DNA from: Chlamydomonas reinhardtii
Lineage: Eukaryota; Chlorophyta; Chlorophyceae; Chlamydomonadales; Chlamydomonadaceae
DNA: 64,000 bases
NCBI RefSeq assembly: GCF_000002595.2
Contig: NC_057015.1
Coordinates: forward strand, 5,257,195-5,321,194
Direction of reading: 5' to 3'
Made by a program: the position numbers and the translations under genes. The notes beneath the pieces were generated by a model. The model was not told the DNA's origin. It was given only the letters and a program-made list of their open reading frames with translations, and made no database searches. Every line of letters begins with the position of its first letter. The stretch's first letter is position 1. Below are positions 34,989 to 44,265 of this stretch, piece by piece.

Positions 34989-35204
34989 ATAGCCCTTGGC
35001 CTCACGGGCGCCCTGCTCGACCGGTTGGTCGTGAATAATGACATCCTGACCTAACCAACCCGGCTATGAGTGTGCAGCCGGCCGTTTGACCAAGTAATGT
35101 GGTAGTTGGAGTGACCGTGAGCGCAGGACGCGGGGCTTGGCCTTATTAGACGTGTGTATTGTCATGGGGTGACCCAGGTGATTATCTGTTTCAGGTGCAG
35201 TACC

Positions 35205-36030
35205 AACACATTGGCTCTCCGTGTGTGGATACCGCGTTGGCGAAAGCCGCGGATGGGGGCGTGCGCGCCCCGGTGGAGCCGAGCAATCCGGGTCCCAAGG
35301 CCAGGATAGCTTCTCTGTGCGGAGGTGGCAGTGATGGCGGCGGTGCGGGGCCCGGTGGCGGTAGCAGTGGCCCGCGGCCCATTGGCGACAGTGGCGGCGT
35401 ATAGGGCCCGGCAGCGCTGAACCCAATGTTTGCAGCGGCTGGAGCTGGGTTCCACCAACAGCTTGTGCATGCGAAGCGAAGGCAGCGGGCAAGGAGAGGA
35501 GAGCGTGGTCCTGCGTGGTGCCGCCCAACACGCCGCCGGCACGCAGGTTTAGACCGGCCAGTGTCTGCTGAGGGGTCAGCGGGAGTGCTTAAAAGAGGCA
35601 TGGCTACCTGGAAGCGCTGTGAATGGTTGCGCTTGGCCCTTGGACCAAATGCATTTGCGCGACTGCGGTGCATGTGAAGACCGGCCCCGCCTACCAGTAG
35701 GCGGGGGACATTAGCCTGTTCGGTGGACCTTCGGCCTCGGCCGTCTGGCGGTGTGATGGGGACCAGCCAACTGTTCTCGTCCTGTAACATGTTCGGGTGC
35801 AGGGACCGGATGCAAAGAAGCCCTGTCTGGGTGCTGCATGCTGTCATGACGTTGCCTGCACTACGGTTGACATCGAACGACGCCGTGAGAGCGGCAAGTT
35901 GTGACCGGGTCCTTCTTTTTAACGCACGGGCAAGGAGAGGAGAGCGTGGTGCCGCCCAACACGCCGCCGGCACGCAGGTTTAGACCGGCCAGGTTTAGAC
36001 CGGCCAGTGTCTGCTGAGGGGTCAGCGGGA
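35205..36030 (+). repeat. EEESAAPPKKRR-family remnant with internal duplication
   Basis: It begins with a block (CAACACATTGGC ... CGCGTTGGCGAAAGCC) shared with 45133 and 20548, then a Gly-rich frame (GGGSDGGGAGPGGGSSG). Next come two direct copies (35488-35588 and 35928-36034) of a block starting CAAGGAGAGGAGAGCGTGGT that corresponds to the EEESAAPP tail plus following 3' sequence. The second copy runs straight into the Fanzor tail at the shared GTGC. Confidence 0.5.
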
Positions 36031-36459
36031 GTGCGCTCTCTTCTTCCTCCCCGTTCCCCATCCCCAGAACCGCGACGTCTCCGCCGCCAACGTGATCCGT
36101 GTGCTCCTCCTGCTGAAGCTGATGGGCTTCGAGCGGCCGACCAAGCTGCAGCGGCCGCCATGGCCGCCGGCGGCGGCGGGGCCGGGCTGAGAGCCTGAAC
36201 GGCGCTAGCAGGGCGTGGGGCTGAGGGTGCACGTGTCGATTGGCGGCGAGTGACGTGACTAGTTTGTTAGCTGCGGGTTAGCACGGACTGTGCACCCCAC
36301 CCAACCGGCCACGTCCGGATTTGCGGGGATGCCAAAGGCCCCCAACATAGAGGCGTGTGCTTAGTAGGCGCCCGCATCAAGGTGGCTGGGTTGATAACGA
36401 CCCGGGAGGGGAGGGCTCAGCCCTTTTCCTGCCTCCCTAAGGCAGCCACCTCCTTGTTA
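36031..36459 (+). mobile_element. Fanzor 3' remnant, copy 2
   Basis: Plus-strand copy of the last Fanzor intron end, exon 3 and 3' tail: acceptor at 36067, RuvC-III exon 36068-36190 (NRDVSAANVIRVLL ... stop), then the tail 36191-36459. It is nearly identical to 15150-14742 on the minus strand and has the same last base (TTGTTA). The upstream part is absent; homology starts abruptly at GTGCGCTCTCTTC. It encodes no complete nuclease domain. Confidence 0.7.
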
Positions 36460-36511
36460 ACGCACATACCAGACCGCGCAGAAATGTAAACACGCTCACA
36501 TTGAACTACAG

Positions 36512-36860
36512 ACAAGTGTTCCCCGGTCACGGGAAAAGGGGCTGAGCCCCTCCACAGTCTGAGGCCGAACAACCTCATCGCCCGGACATAGCCGGGGTCG
36601 GTTTCCACAGGCACATAGCCAAATCAGGTGCCTAGCAATCGCGATGCCACAGCAGAGCCAACCGCAGCCAGACGCAGCACAGTTGTCAACAGCCGCACTA
36701 CTTGTCATGCCGCTACGCATGCCCTGCCAGCCCCACCGCGGACCGCTACCTAGACACCAGCCGGCTCCTCAGCCTGCGCGCTTGCGCCGCTTCTTGGGCG
36801 ACGCTGCGCTCTCCTCCTCTCCCCCGCTCTCCCCCGCTGCTGGCGCCGCCGCCGCCGGAT
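36512..36860 (-). repeat. EEESAAPPKKRR repeat, copy R3
   Basis: On the minus strand a frame ending GGEEESAASPKKRRKRAG (stop about 36769) is followed by the 3' tail matching copies R1 and R2 and ends GGGGAACACTTGT. It links the protein-tail motif and the R-type 3' end in one copy. It lies head-on to Fanzor copy 2, 52 bp away. Confidence 0.65.
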
Positions 36861-37376
36861 GCGCTGAAGACTTACCGTACTGGCTGACGGGAGCCCGGAC
36901 TGGATATGTGTAAGCGTCCAGCCCAGCACTGTCCGGCCTGTACGGTCGTTGCACGCTGCCCTTCAAGACTGCACCACGATTCCCGGGCGCTGCTGCGTGG
37001 TGCATCGTGCGGGCACTTGCAGGCTGCCAGTGGGTACGCGCGTGCACCGTGAAACCAAGGCAATCGAACCATATGTGGTTCTGTCATCGCCAATGACGCG
37101 GGTCGGCGGGTGAGCGCGCGGCTGGTCGAACGCCGGAGATACGGCACCGACAAGTTGCTGGCTGGCTGGAAGTTTGCTGACGCGCATTCCTCACGCAACG
37201 GCAGTGCAAGGCGAAACCAAGGCCAGCTATGTTACAGTGCCCTCCACGGGTGCGACAAGTGTGACAGAGCTTCTTGCAAGCCTCGACTGGCAACACCATT
37301 CCTGCCTATGTAATTGTACATTGTACAGTTCCGTGCTAACTACGACACCTAGATCAACAGCTGTTGCGCGCAGCCG
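36861..37376. other. Intergenic, PUM3 3' side
   Basis: The minus-strand open frame of the repeat may extend to about 37047. TTACA near 37225 would be a minus-strand TGTAA signal for PUM3, about 150 bp after its stop. Nothing else is recognised. Confidence 0.35.
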
Positions 37377-40300
37377 CTACTTGCGCTTCGCCTGTTTGGC
37401 TTTCCCACTCTGCCCAACGTCCTGACCCTGCGCAGCTCGCTTCCCGCCAGCCGTCGCCGGCGTCTGGGGCTGCTGCTTGCCCTTCGCCGCCGGCGTTGTG
37501 CTGGGTGGCGCGGCGGTCACAGCCGCAGGCTGCTGCTGCTCCTTGCCGTGCGCCGCTCCGGGGCCATGGTGGGGCTTGTCCTTGTGCGACAGGAACTTGC
37601 TGGCCCACTCCTCGACAGGGCCCTTGACCAGCGGCTTGAGCTCCTTGGCCGCGGCAGCCTGCACCTCGGGCACGCCGCAGTGCAGCAGCGCCGCCAGCAC
37701 CTTCTCCGCATGCGTGCCCACCCACTGCTTGCAACGCCCCTTGACCGCCCGCTCCCACAGCTGCTTGGCAAAGTTTGCCGCTGCGCCGCCGCTGCCGTCC
37801 TCCTCTTCCGCCGCCGCCAGCAGCAACCGCCGCAGCGCTCGGCTGGAGAAGAAGTTCAGGAACACGTGCTCGGCAGCCGCTGGCGCGGGCCCCGCAACCC
37901 CCGCCTCTACCTCCTCCTCGTCATCGCCGATGCCGGCGCCCGCTGCCTCCGCCACCTCCTCCGGGCTGCGCGCCGCGTCCTCCACCAGCGCCTCCTGCAC
38001 CGCGCCCACGCCCGCCGCGTCCAGCTCCGCCAGCAGCCCGCCCTCGCCGCCGCGCGCCACCTCAACCACCAGCTCGCCGCCGTGCGGCGAGCGCACGAGC
38101 GCCGCCGCCGCACCCGCAACTACCGCCGTCAGTGCCGCCGACAGGCTCTTGGGCCCGCTGCCCAGCAGCTCACGCCGCCGCACCGCCGGGTCCTTCTTGC
38201 TGGAGCCTAGCACCCGCTCACCGCCCTCCTCAACGCCCTCCTCGCCGCCGCCGTCTTCGTCCGCGTCCTGGTCGGCTTGGTCCGCTCTCCCCTTGGCCTT
38301 GGGCTTGGCCTTGTCTGCCGCCTTGTCGCCGGCCACCTCACCGCCCTTCTTGCCAGCCTTGCCGGCCTTCTTGTCCTTCTTGGACGTAAACAGCTCGTCG
38401 CCGTCATCCTCCTCGCCGCCGTCGCCGCCCACATCGAAGTCAAGCACCTCATCCTGCAGAGAAAACGGGGGCGTGGGTGGATGAGCACTCACGCCAGCAA
38501 GTCGACTACGACTAAATGCAAGCCACCAAGGTATATGCAGCGCATACCAGTCTCTCGTCTGCATCTAAGGCGCAAACTTCACCAGCTATCAAGCAAATGC
38601 GCAAGCGCGGGGTGAGCATGCAAGGGGCGCCCCGAGCTCACCTCCTCGCCCTCCAGGTCTGTGACGGCCTTGCCGGTGCTGCCCTTGACGGTGCGCTGCG
38701 GCGGGTGCAGCATGTCGTAGATTGCGGGCGGGAAGTGCCGCCGGCTGTCGGGCGCCAGCAGCTGCATCAGCACACGCACAGCAGTGGCCTCGTGCACGCC
38801 CTCTGACAGCAGCTCCTGTAGGCCACAAGAGTTTGCGGAGCAGCGCAAGGTTAGGGGCACGCCTGGGACCAAGGGCGGGCACGTCGGGGCCGGACATGCG
38901 GTGGGTGGGAGCTGCGGTGGACGCAGCGGCATGGTGATGCGGAGGGTGCGAGGTGCAGCAGCGACGGATCTCAGACACGCCCTTGCGGACGCTTAATGTC
39001 GACACTCATCAACAGATTCAGACCGCCCGTCGACAAATGGTGTCATCAGCGACCGTGCTTTGCAGTGCAATATATGCGGAAACGCGACAGGCACATGCAA
39101 CGCCAGATTGTCTGCTCTCAGACACGCCCTTGCGGACGCTTAATGTCGACACTCATCAAAAGATTCAGACCGCCCGTCGACAAATGGTGTCATCAGCGAA
39201 CAGAACACTGGCCCATTGCTCCATGCGGTTGCGTGCAGCCTATGCACACGCTCCCAGTCGCCACTGAACCACCCGGACCACGTTCTCCCGCCAGGACCAG
39301 CTTCCACGCACCTTGAGCTCCGGCACGACGATCTTGCCGGTGAGCGCCGTGTCGTCCACGCAGCCCAGCGCCATGCAGAGCACCACGTGGCCCCACTCGT
39401 CCGCCGCCATCTTGGCCACGTGGCCCTTCATAGCCCTCACCACTTTCTTGCGGTCCTTGGGCGTGCCGTACCCCAGCACCATGCACGCCGCCGCCGCGCC
39501 CTCGTGCGTGTGCACCATGCGCAGCACGGCCTCGCCCGTGGACGACAGCGTCTCCACCGCTTCCTCCACCGTCATGCCCGTGCTGCACTCCAGGTAGTCC
39601 TTCACCAGCCTGCGCGGCAGCAAGGCAGGAAGCGAGGGCAGGGTGTGAGCATCGGGGCGTGACCTTGGTAAGAAAAGAAGTGTTGCGCAGTAGCGGTGGC
39701 GGAGCCCGGAGCCTGTGCAAGGAGAGGCAACGAGCGCCAGCGCGTGGCGATGTAGTGTGCGGCGCGGTGGTGTGTGCGCGTAGGCTCATGCATGAGCAGC
39801 GGAGGAGTCCTCAGCCCCGAAAGATGATATCTAATATTCATCAAGAAGGGGGGTACCGACCAAAGTTCCCCCTCAGACTGTTGGGACTAAATCCATGTCA
39901 TCACCGAACTCCTTGCTTGCTGCATGCGGGTGAGCCCAAATGCGTGCATGGGCATGCGTGTGCGTGCGTGCGGCAACAAGCCTGCAAACTCTCAGCCCCG
40001 AAAGATGATATCTAATATTCATCAAGAAGGGGGGTACCGACCAAAGTTCCCCCTCAGACTGTTGGGACTAAATCCATGTCATCACCGAATCTGCAAGACT
40101 TGATGCTGTGTGCCATGCAGGGTGCAGCTTGTTCTGACTCTCAGCCCCGAAAGATGATATCTAATATTCATCAAGAAGGGGGGTACCGACCAAAGTTCCC
40201 CCTCAGACTGTTGGGACTAAGTCCTTGTCATCAGCGAGTCTCGAGTAGCGCAATGGCGTGCGATGCATGCTCGGCCATGCCAGTCGCCAAGCACATGCCA

Positions 40301-42113
40301 TGCACCGGCCCAATGCAACGTGTCCTTCTTCCCATACCCCAATCCCTTGCGCATACCTGTGTGTGATGGGCGGGTGCACCAGCGCCTTCTCCATGATGGG
40401 GATGAGCGCCTTGGCGAAGTGCTGCAGGATGGCGCGCTTCTTGGCGGCCGGCGCGCCCGCCATCAGCTGCTGCAGACTGTGCAGGCGGCCCGCCTCGCCG
40501 GCCAGGCCGTCGAACAGCACGAACTCCTTGCCGTAGAACTCAGAGCACATGGCATTGCGGTCAGAGGTGCCCGCCACGTCATACAGGTCGGTGATGACGT
40601 CGGCGCCGTACGGCTGGCGCAGCAGCTGGGCCACATGGCCGCGGAACAGGCGCACGATACCTGCGCGCGAGCAAGAGGTAGGCACGGAGAGAAGCGGAGG
40701 AAGGCAGGTGTAAGCCGTTGGCGGCAGGGAAACGGGAGACTGCGAGAGAAGGCCGTGCCAGCGCCAGAAGCGCCGGGCGCGCTTGCGCATGCGTGTGCGC
40801 GCTGTCGCTCATGGAATGTCGGGATTAAAGAGGACCATCCGGACCGCAAGTTGGCACCGTCAGTGTGACATAGCCCGAGTGCTGTTCGCACGAACATGTA
40901 CCGGTTGGGCCACAGGGGAGGCCACAAGCGGGTTTCTAATTTCGTGCGTGCGAAGTATTCGGCAAAGCGGACTGATCGCAGATAGGCGACGGATCCAAAG
41001 CAGCCGGAGCCAGAAGCGACATCGCGCGTCCACTGACGGGATGGACATTCGCGGGCCCATACAAGACGCCGCCCCGTCCCAGTTCGTCAACGCCCGAGCC
41101 CCTTCCCCGACCCCGTACCGTGCAGGAAACCATGTCGCTCCACTCACCCGGCACCTCGTCCTTCTTGGCTGTGTTGATGAGTTTGCGCACCAGGAAGTGG
41201 CCGTACTTGGACTTGGACAGCTCCACGATGTTGGCGCGCACCTCCTCCATCACCGCCTTGCGCTCGGTCTCGCCGCCGTGCTTGATGCAGAACTGGATCA
41301 CGCGGCTGGCAGTGTGGTGGTTCACCAGCTCCAGCAGCTTACCCTTGACCTGGCGACGTTAAGACAACAGTGGGTATTGGACAAGCGTGTGAGTTTTGAG
41401 ACATCGCAATGAAAGATGTGGGCGCAGCTTGCAGCGCCATCTAAGCATGATATGCGGATGACGTGCAGACGGCGGCGGCGGCGGGCGCCGCCGCCGCGCT
41501 GCCCCACAAACCACGGCACGCCCCCGTAGCGCACCTTCTTCAGGATATCATTGACCAGCTGCTTGCGCTCTGCGTCTGGCGTCTCCTTGGGGCGCAGCCG
41601 CTCCCACAGCAACACAGCATCCTGTAGGACGGAAACGACACAGGTTCAGCTTACGCACCCGGGACGGGAAGGCAGGGCCAATGTGTGCGCAATCTAGCGG
41701 CAACGCGCAGCCCAATAGCCCTGTCCTCTATGCCGGTCTCCCTCAAACTATACCTTACCTGGATGACCTCCCAGTTCTTCTTGTGCGCCAGCTTCTTCTC
41801 GCGGATGGTGGCGCGTTTCTCCTTCCTGGGCGAAGGGGTGGGCATGTCACCATTCGCACACCGACTTTCGGGACGGACCCGCCGTCGCTGTGCGCATGCC
41901 ACGCTTCCAGTGCAAAGCAGCAAGCACTTACGATGATAGCTTCTTCAGTGGCTCCGACGCCTTCGGCTTGCCATTTTCCGCCCGGAACTTCTTCGCCGGC
42001 CGCGCGGCGCCGCCAGCGGGCGCCGCCTCGCCTTTCCGCTTAGTGCCGGGGCTCTGCTTTGCAAAAGTTTTGCCACCCTTAGCAGGCTGCGCAGCCTTCA
42101 CAGGCTTCGCCAT
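37377..42113 (-). CDS. PUM3: Pumilio-like nucleolar protein PUM3/Puf6
   Basis: PUF-A/Puf6 family RNA-binding protein of the nucleolus, needed for 60S assembly (7S pre-rRNA processing in yeast). Exons 42113-41932, 41825-41759, 41621-41535, 41349-41148, 40660-40357, 39609-39312, 38815-38642, 38453-37377 (796 aa). A basic N-terminus (AKKFRAENGKPKASEPLKKL) precedes KRATIREKKLAHKKNWEVIQ and WERLRPKETP. Divergent PUM repeats follow: LVNHHTASRVIQFCIKHG, LSKSKYGHFLVRKLI, LLRQPYGADVITDLYD, MVHTHEGAAAACMVLGYGTP, MAADEWGHVVLCMALGCVDD. The last exon adds a long acidic, Lys/Ala-rich region and basic tail, so it is longer than human (648) or yeast (656). The introns before and after exon 6 carry five box C/D snoRNA copies on the same strand. 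Confidence 0.92.
38967..39053 (-). ncRNA. Box C/D snoRNA A, copy 1 (18S guide)
   Basis: Read on the minus strand: C box TGATGA (39048-39043), D' CTGA (39021-39018), C' TGATGA (39011-39006), D CTGA (38974-38971), with a short closing stem. The element before D' ends GTCGACGGGCGGT; CGACGGGCGGT is complementary to ACCGCCCGTCG near the 3' end of 18S rRNA. The D'+5 rule points to the C in ACCGC, the site that human U43 and yeast snR70 methylate. It lies in the intron between PUM3 exons 6 and 7. Confidence 0.85.
39114..39200 (-). ncRNA. Box C/D snoRNA A, copy 2 (18S guide)
   Basis: Tandem copy of the previous gene, 147 bp away in the same intron: C box 39195-39190, D box 39121-39118, identical D' guide. 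The two copies are almost base-identical within the snoRNA and unrelated outside it. Confidence 0.85.
39808..39908 (-). ncRNA. Box C/D snoRNA B, copy 1 (25S guide)
   Basis: Minus strand: C box TGATGA (39903-39898), D' CTGA (39876-39873), C' TGATGA (39843-39838), D CTGA (39814-39811). The guide before D is CATCTTTCGGGG, complementary to the universal 25S segment CCCGAAAGATG. The D+5 position is the G of CCCGAAAG, equivalent to yeast 25S Gm805 (snR39b) as far as I can place it. The target of the D' guide (TAGTCCCAACAGT) is not identified. Intron between PUM3 exons 5 and 6. Confidence 0.85.
39989..40089 (-). ncRNA. Box C/D snoRNA B, copy 2 (25S guide)
   Basis: Second copy in the same intron: C box 40084-40079, D box 39995-39992. 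All four boxes and both guides match copy 1. Confidence 0.85.
40138..40238 (-). ncRNA. Box C/D snoRNA B, copy 3 (25S guide)
   Basis: Third copy: C box 40233-40228, D box 40144-40141. It differs from copies 1 and 2 at a few bases between the C box and the D' guide; the guides are unchanged. Confidence 0.85.
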
Positions 42114-42361
42114 GCTGCCCGAGTGTGCACGCGACGATGTGACTTCTTTCGCGCGACTGTAGGCGTCGGTGTGTGGTCAGATACGCATAATTATGATGTC
42201 ATGGTCAAGAGTAGAATGGTTGATCCGACACAGGTATACACGAGCGAGCGAGTGAGCTTGTAAACTCTGGCAAAAGTTATTTGCGAATGGGCGCCCATTG
42301 GTCAGCCCCGGCTCTTAACCGATGATATGCCCGCTTACCTTGTCATGTTTTACATGTCAAA
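42114..42361. promoter_or_regulatory. Divergent promoter (PUM3 / lumen protein)
   Basis: 248 bp separate the two opposite start codons, the tightest divergent pair in the window. AT-richer than the flanking coding DNA; no firm element assigned. Confidence 0.45.
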
Positions 42362-44265
42362 ATGTTCCAATCGCTGCACCGGACCTCGCCTTGCTCTCTC
42401 ACTAGGAAGAACGCGCTGCCCAGAAACATTGCGCTGCCAAGACTCCACACGAATAGCACGGCAGTCGAAGTCCATGAATCAGTATCACATATTGCAAGGA
42501 AACTAGGACATGGGGCTGTGACCGTGGCAGCGGTCGCCAGCCTGGTGCTTGGCGGTGTGCCTGCGGTGCACGCCACGGAAGTGGCGCCCAGTCAGGTGAG
42601 GAGGGACGCCGGCGCCGGCAAATACCCGGGCGCTTGACTGGGGGCAGACAGGATATATAAGCCCAAACGGCAGCAGTCAAGAAGCAGTGTACATCTATGG
42701 GGAATTGGATGTGGGGACATAGGCGGTGTGCATGGAAGGCCAGCCGCGGCAGCTGTGCGCCACCGTATCCATGCCGGAGGTTATGCAGTCTGCAACCTAC
42801 AGTCGGTATGCAAGCACTGCTTGTATGTGTAACACCAGTCTTACGACCCTGCGCTCCGACTTGATTCTATCAGCACCGCGTGCCACGCCTGCTGCCCTCC
42901 CCTGCTGCCCCTCGCCAGTGCCTGGCGGCTGCAGTCACGCCCGTCACACCCAACCCGCTCGCGGACCTTGCAGCGGGCTTCTTTGGTGGCGGCGATGCCG
43001 ACTCCACTCCCGCAGAGCGCGATCCAATCACGCCCTTCACCCTGTACGGCACGTCCTTCAAGAAGTACCTGATTGAGCAGCTGCAGGTGCGCTCGCTGCA
43101 CCTGCAAGCCTTGGCCGCCCCTAGCCTAGCTCTTCCAGCCTCTGTCTATCCGGCCGGCTCACCCGCTCACCCGCTCCCGCTTGCTGCAGGGCGAGAAGGT
43201 GATATCCCGCAAGAAGGGCTTCACGGTGGACGCGTGTGTGGGCGCTGTGGATATCACCCAGGAGACGCCGCAGTTCCAGGGCCTGCCCACCGGCGATAAG
43301 GCGCTGTATGCCAAAGACCGAGTGTGCAAGTGCGTACATGCCACCTTGCGCGGTCAAGAGGGATGGGTTGAAGCGAAAGACAGAGGCTGGATGGAGTGCG
43401 AACTGGTCAGCACGGGCTAGGCAGGGAAGGCAGGAATGGGAGCTTTCGCACGGAGCGCGGGGTAAGCAGCTGCGCCTTGATGTGTATGCGGCCTGCTCAC
43501 GGCATACTGCTTTATGTTTGCGCTTGTGTACGTGTGCGGGGACCGGCGACAGGAAGGCGGAGGGCCAGGAGCTGAAGGACGTGTGCCGTACCGCCTGCGA
43601 GTCCGCATGCAACGAGGCGATCGACCTCTACGCCAAGCAGGTGCGTGTCAGACTGTCAGCGCGTTTGCCTCACGGCACACCAGGGACAGTGAAGGGAGGG
43701 CACGCCGATGTGCTGTGAACACGTCGTGAATACCGCGCGCGTGCTCAAAAACGCCGCCCCGCGTGATTGCGGCTGCCGGCCCAGGTCAAGGAAGAGACCG
43801 GCTTCGCGCTTCTGGAGAGCGACAAGGCGCGGCTGGCCAAGGTGAGTGCCGTGGCATCGGTTCTGCGCTCGGATTGAGAATTAGTGTCTTGCTGGGGGTG
43901 GGCATCAGTATCTGGTCCTCAACTATGCATGTTTGAAGGCACCGGTATTTGCTCAAGGCGTAGATATGTAGCGTCGTGTGCAGTATCCATAGGCTGGAGC
44001 CCATGTGACCACTGGAACCCGCCTTCTCATTTGTTCCCCCCCCCCCCACTCAGAGCTGCTCTCGTAACTGCTCGTATGAGTGCATCAAGCCTGGCAAAGC
44101 GTTTGACTTCGTAAGTGGCGGGTATGGATATGTGGCCCTGCAGTATGCACACGTGGCGGTTGATGTTCAGTAGTAAGGTAGCAATACGCCCGCAACAGCA
44201 CTGAGCCACAACCTGCCTCGGCACACGCACCTTACTGCATGCAGGTGATTCCGTACCGTCGGTGA
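42362..44265 (+). CDS. Predicted thylakoid-lumen Cys-rich protein
   Basis: I do not recognise the family by name. Exons 42362-42595, 42919-43086, 43190-43329, 43553-43640, 43785-43841, 44054-44110, 44245-44265 (254 aa). The N-terminus looks bipartite: a basic Ser/Thr/Arg stretch (1-50), then a hydrophobic segment (51-69) and a signal-peptidase-like AVHA|TE site (68-73). The mature part has YGTSFKKYLIEQLQ, VISRKKGFTVDACVGAV, and about nine cysteines, six in two clusters: VCRTACESACNE and SCSRNCSYECI, ending FVIPYRR. A disulfide-bonded lumen protein is the simplest reading. Short exons with donors and acceptors in phase support the model. A photosynthesis-related role is inference from the targeting only. 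Confidence 0.65.

Noticed and set aside
37165-37200. 24-bp near-match to 52017-52045
   Set aside because: A single short match; not enough to call a repeat family.
38960-40240. First read as short MITE-like or introner repeats
   Set aside because: On the minus strand each copy has C, D', C' and D boxes and rRNA-complementary guides, so they are snoRNA genes.
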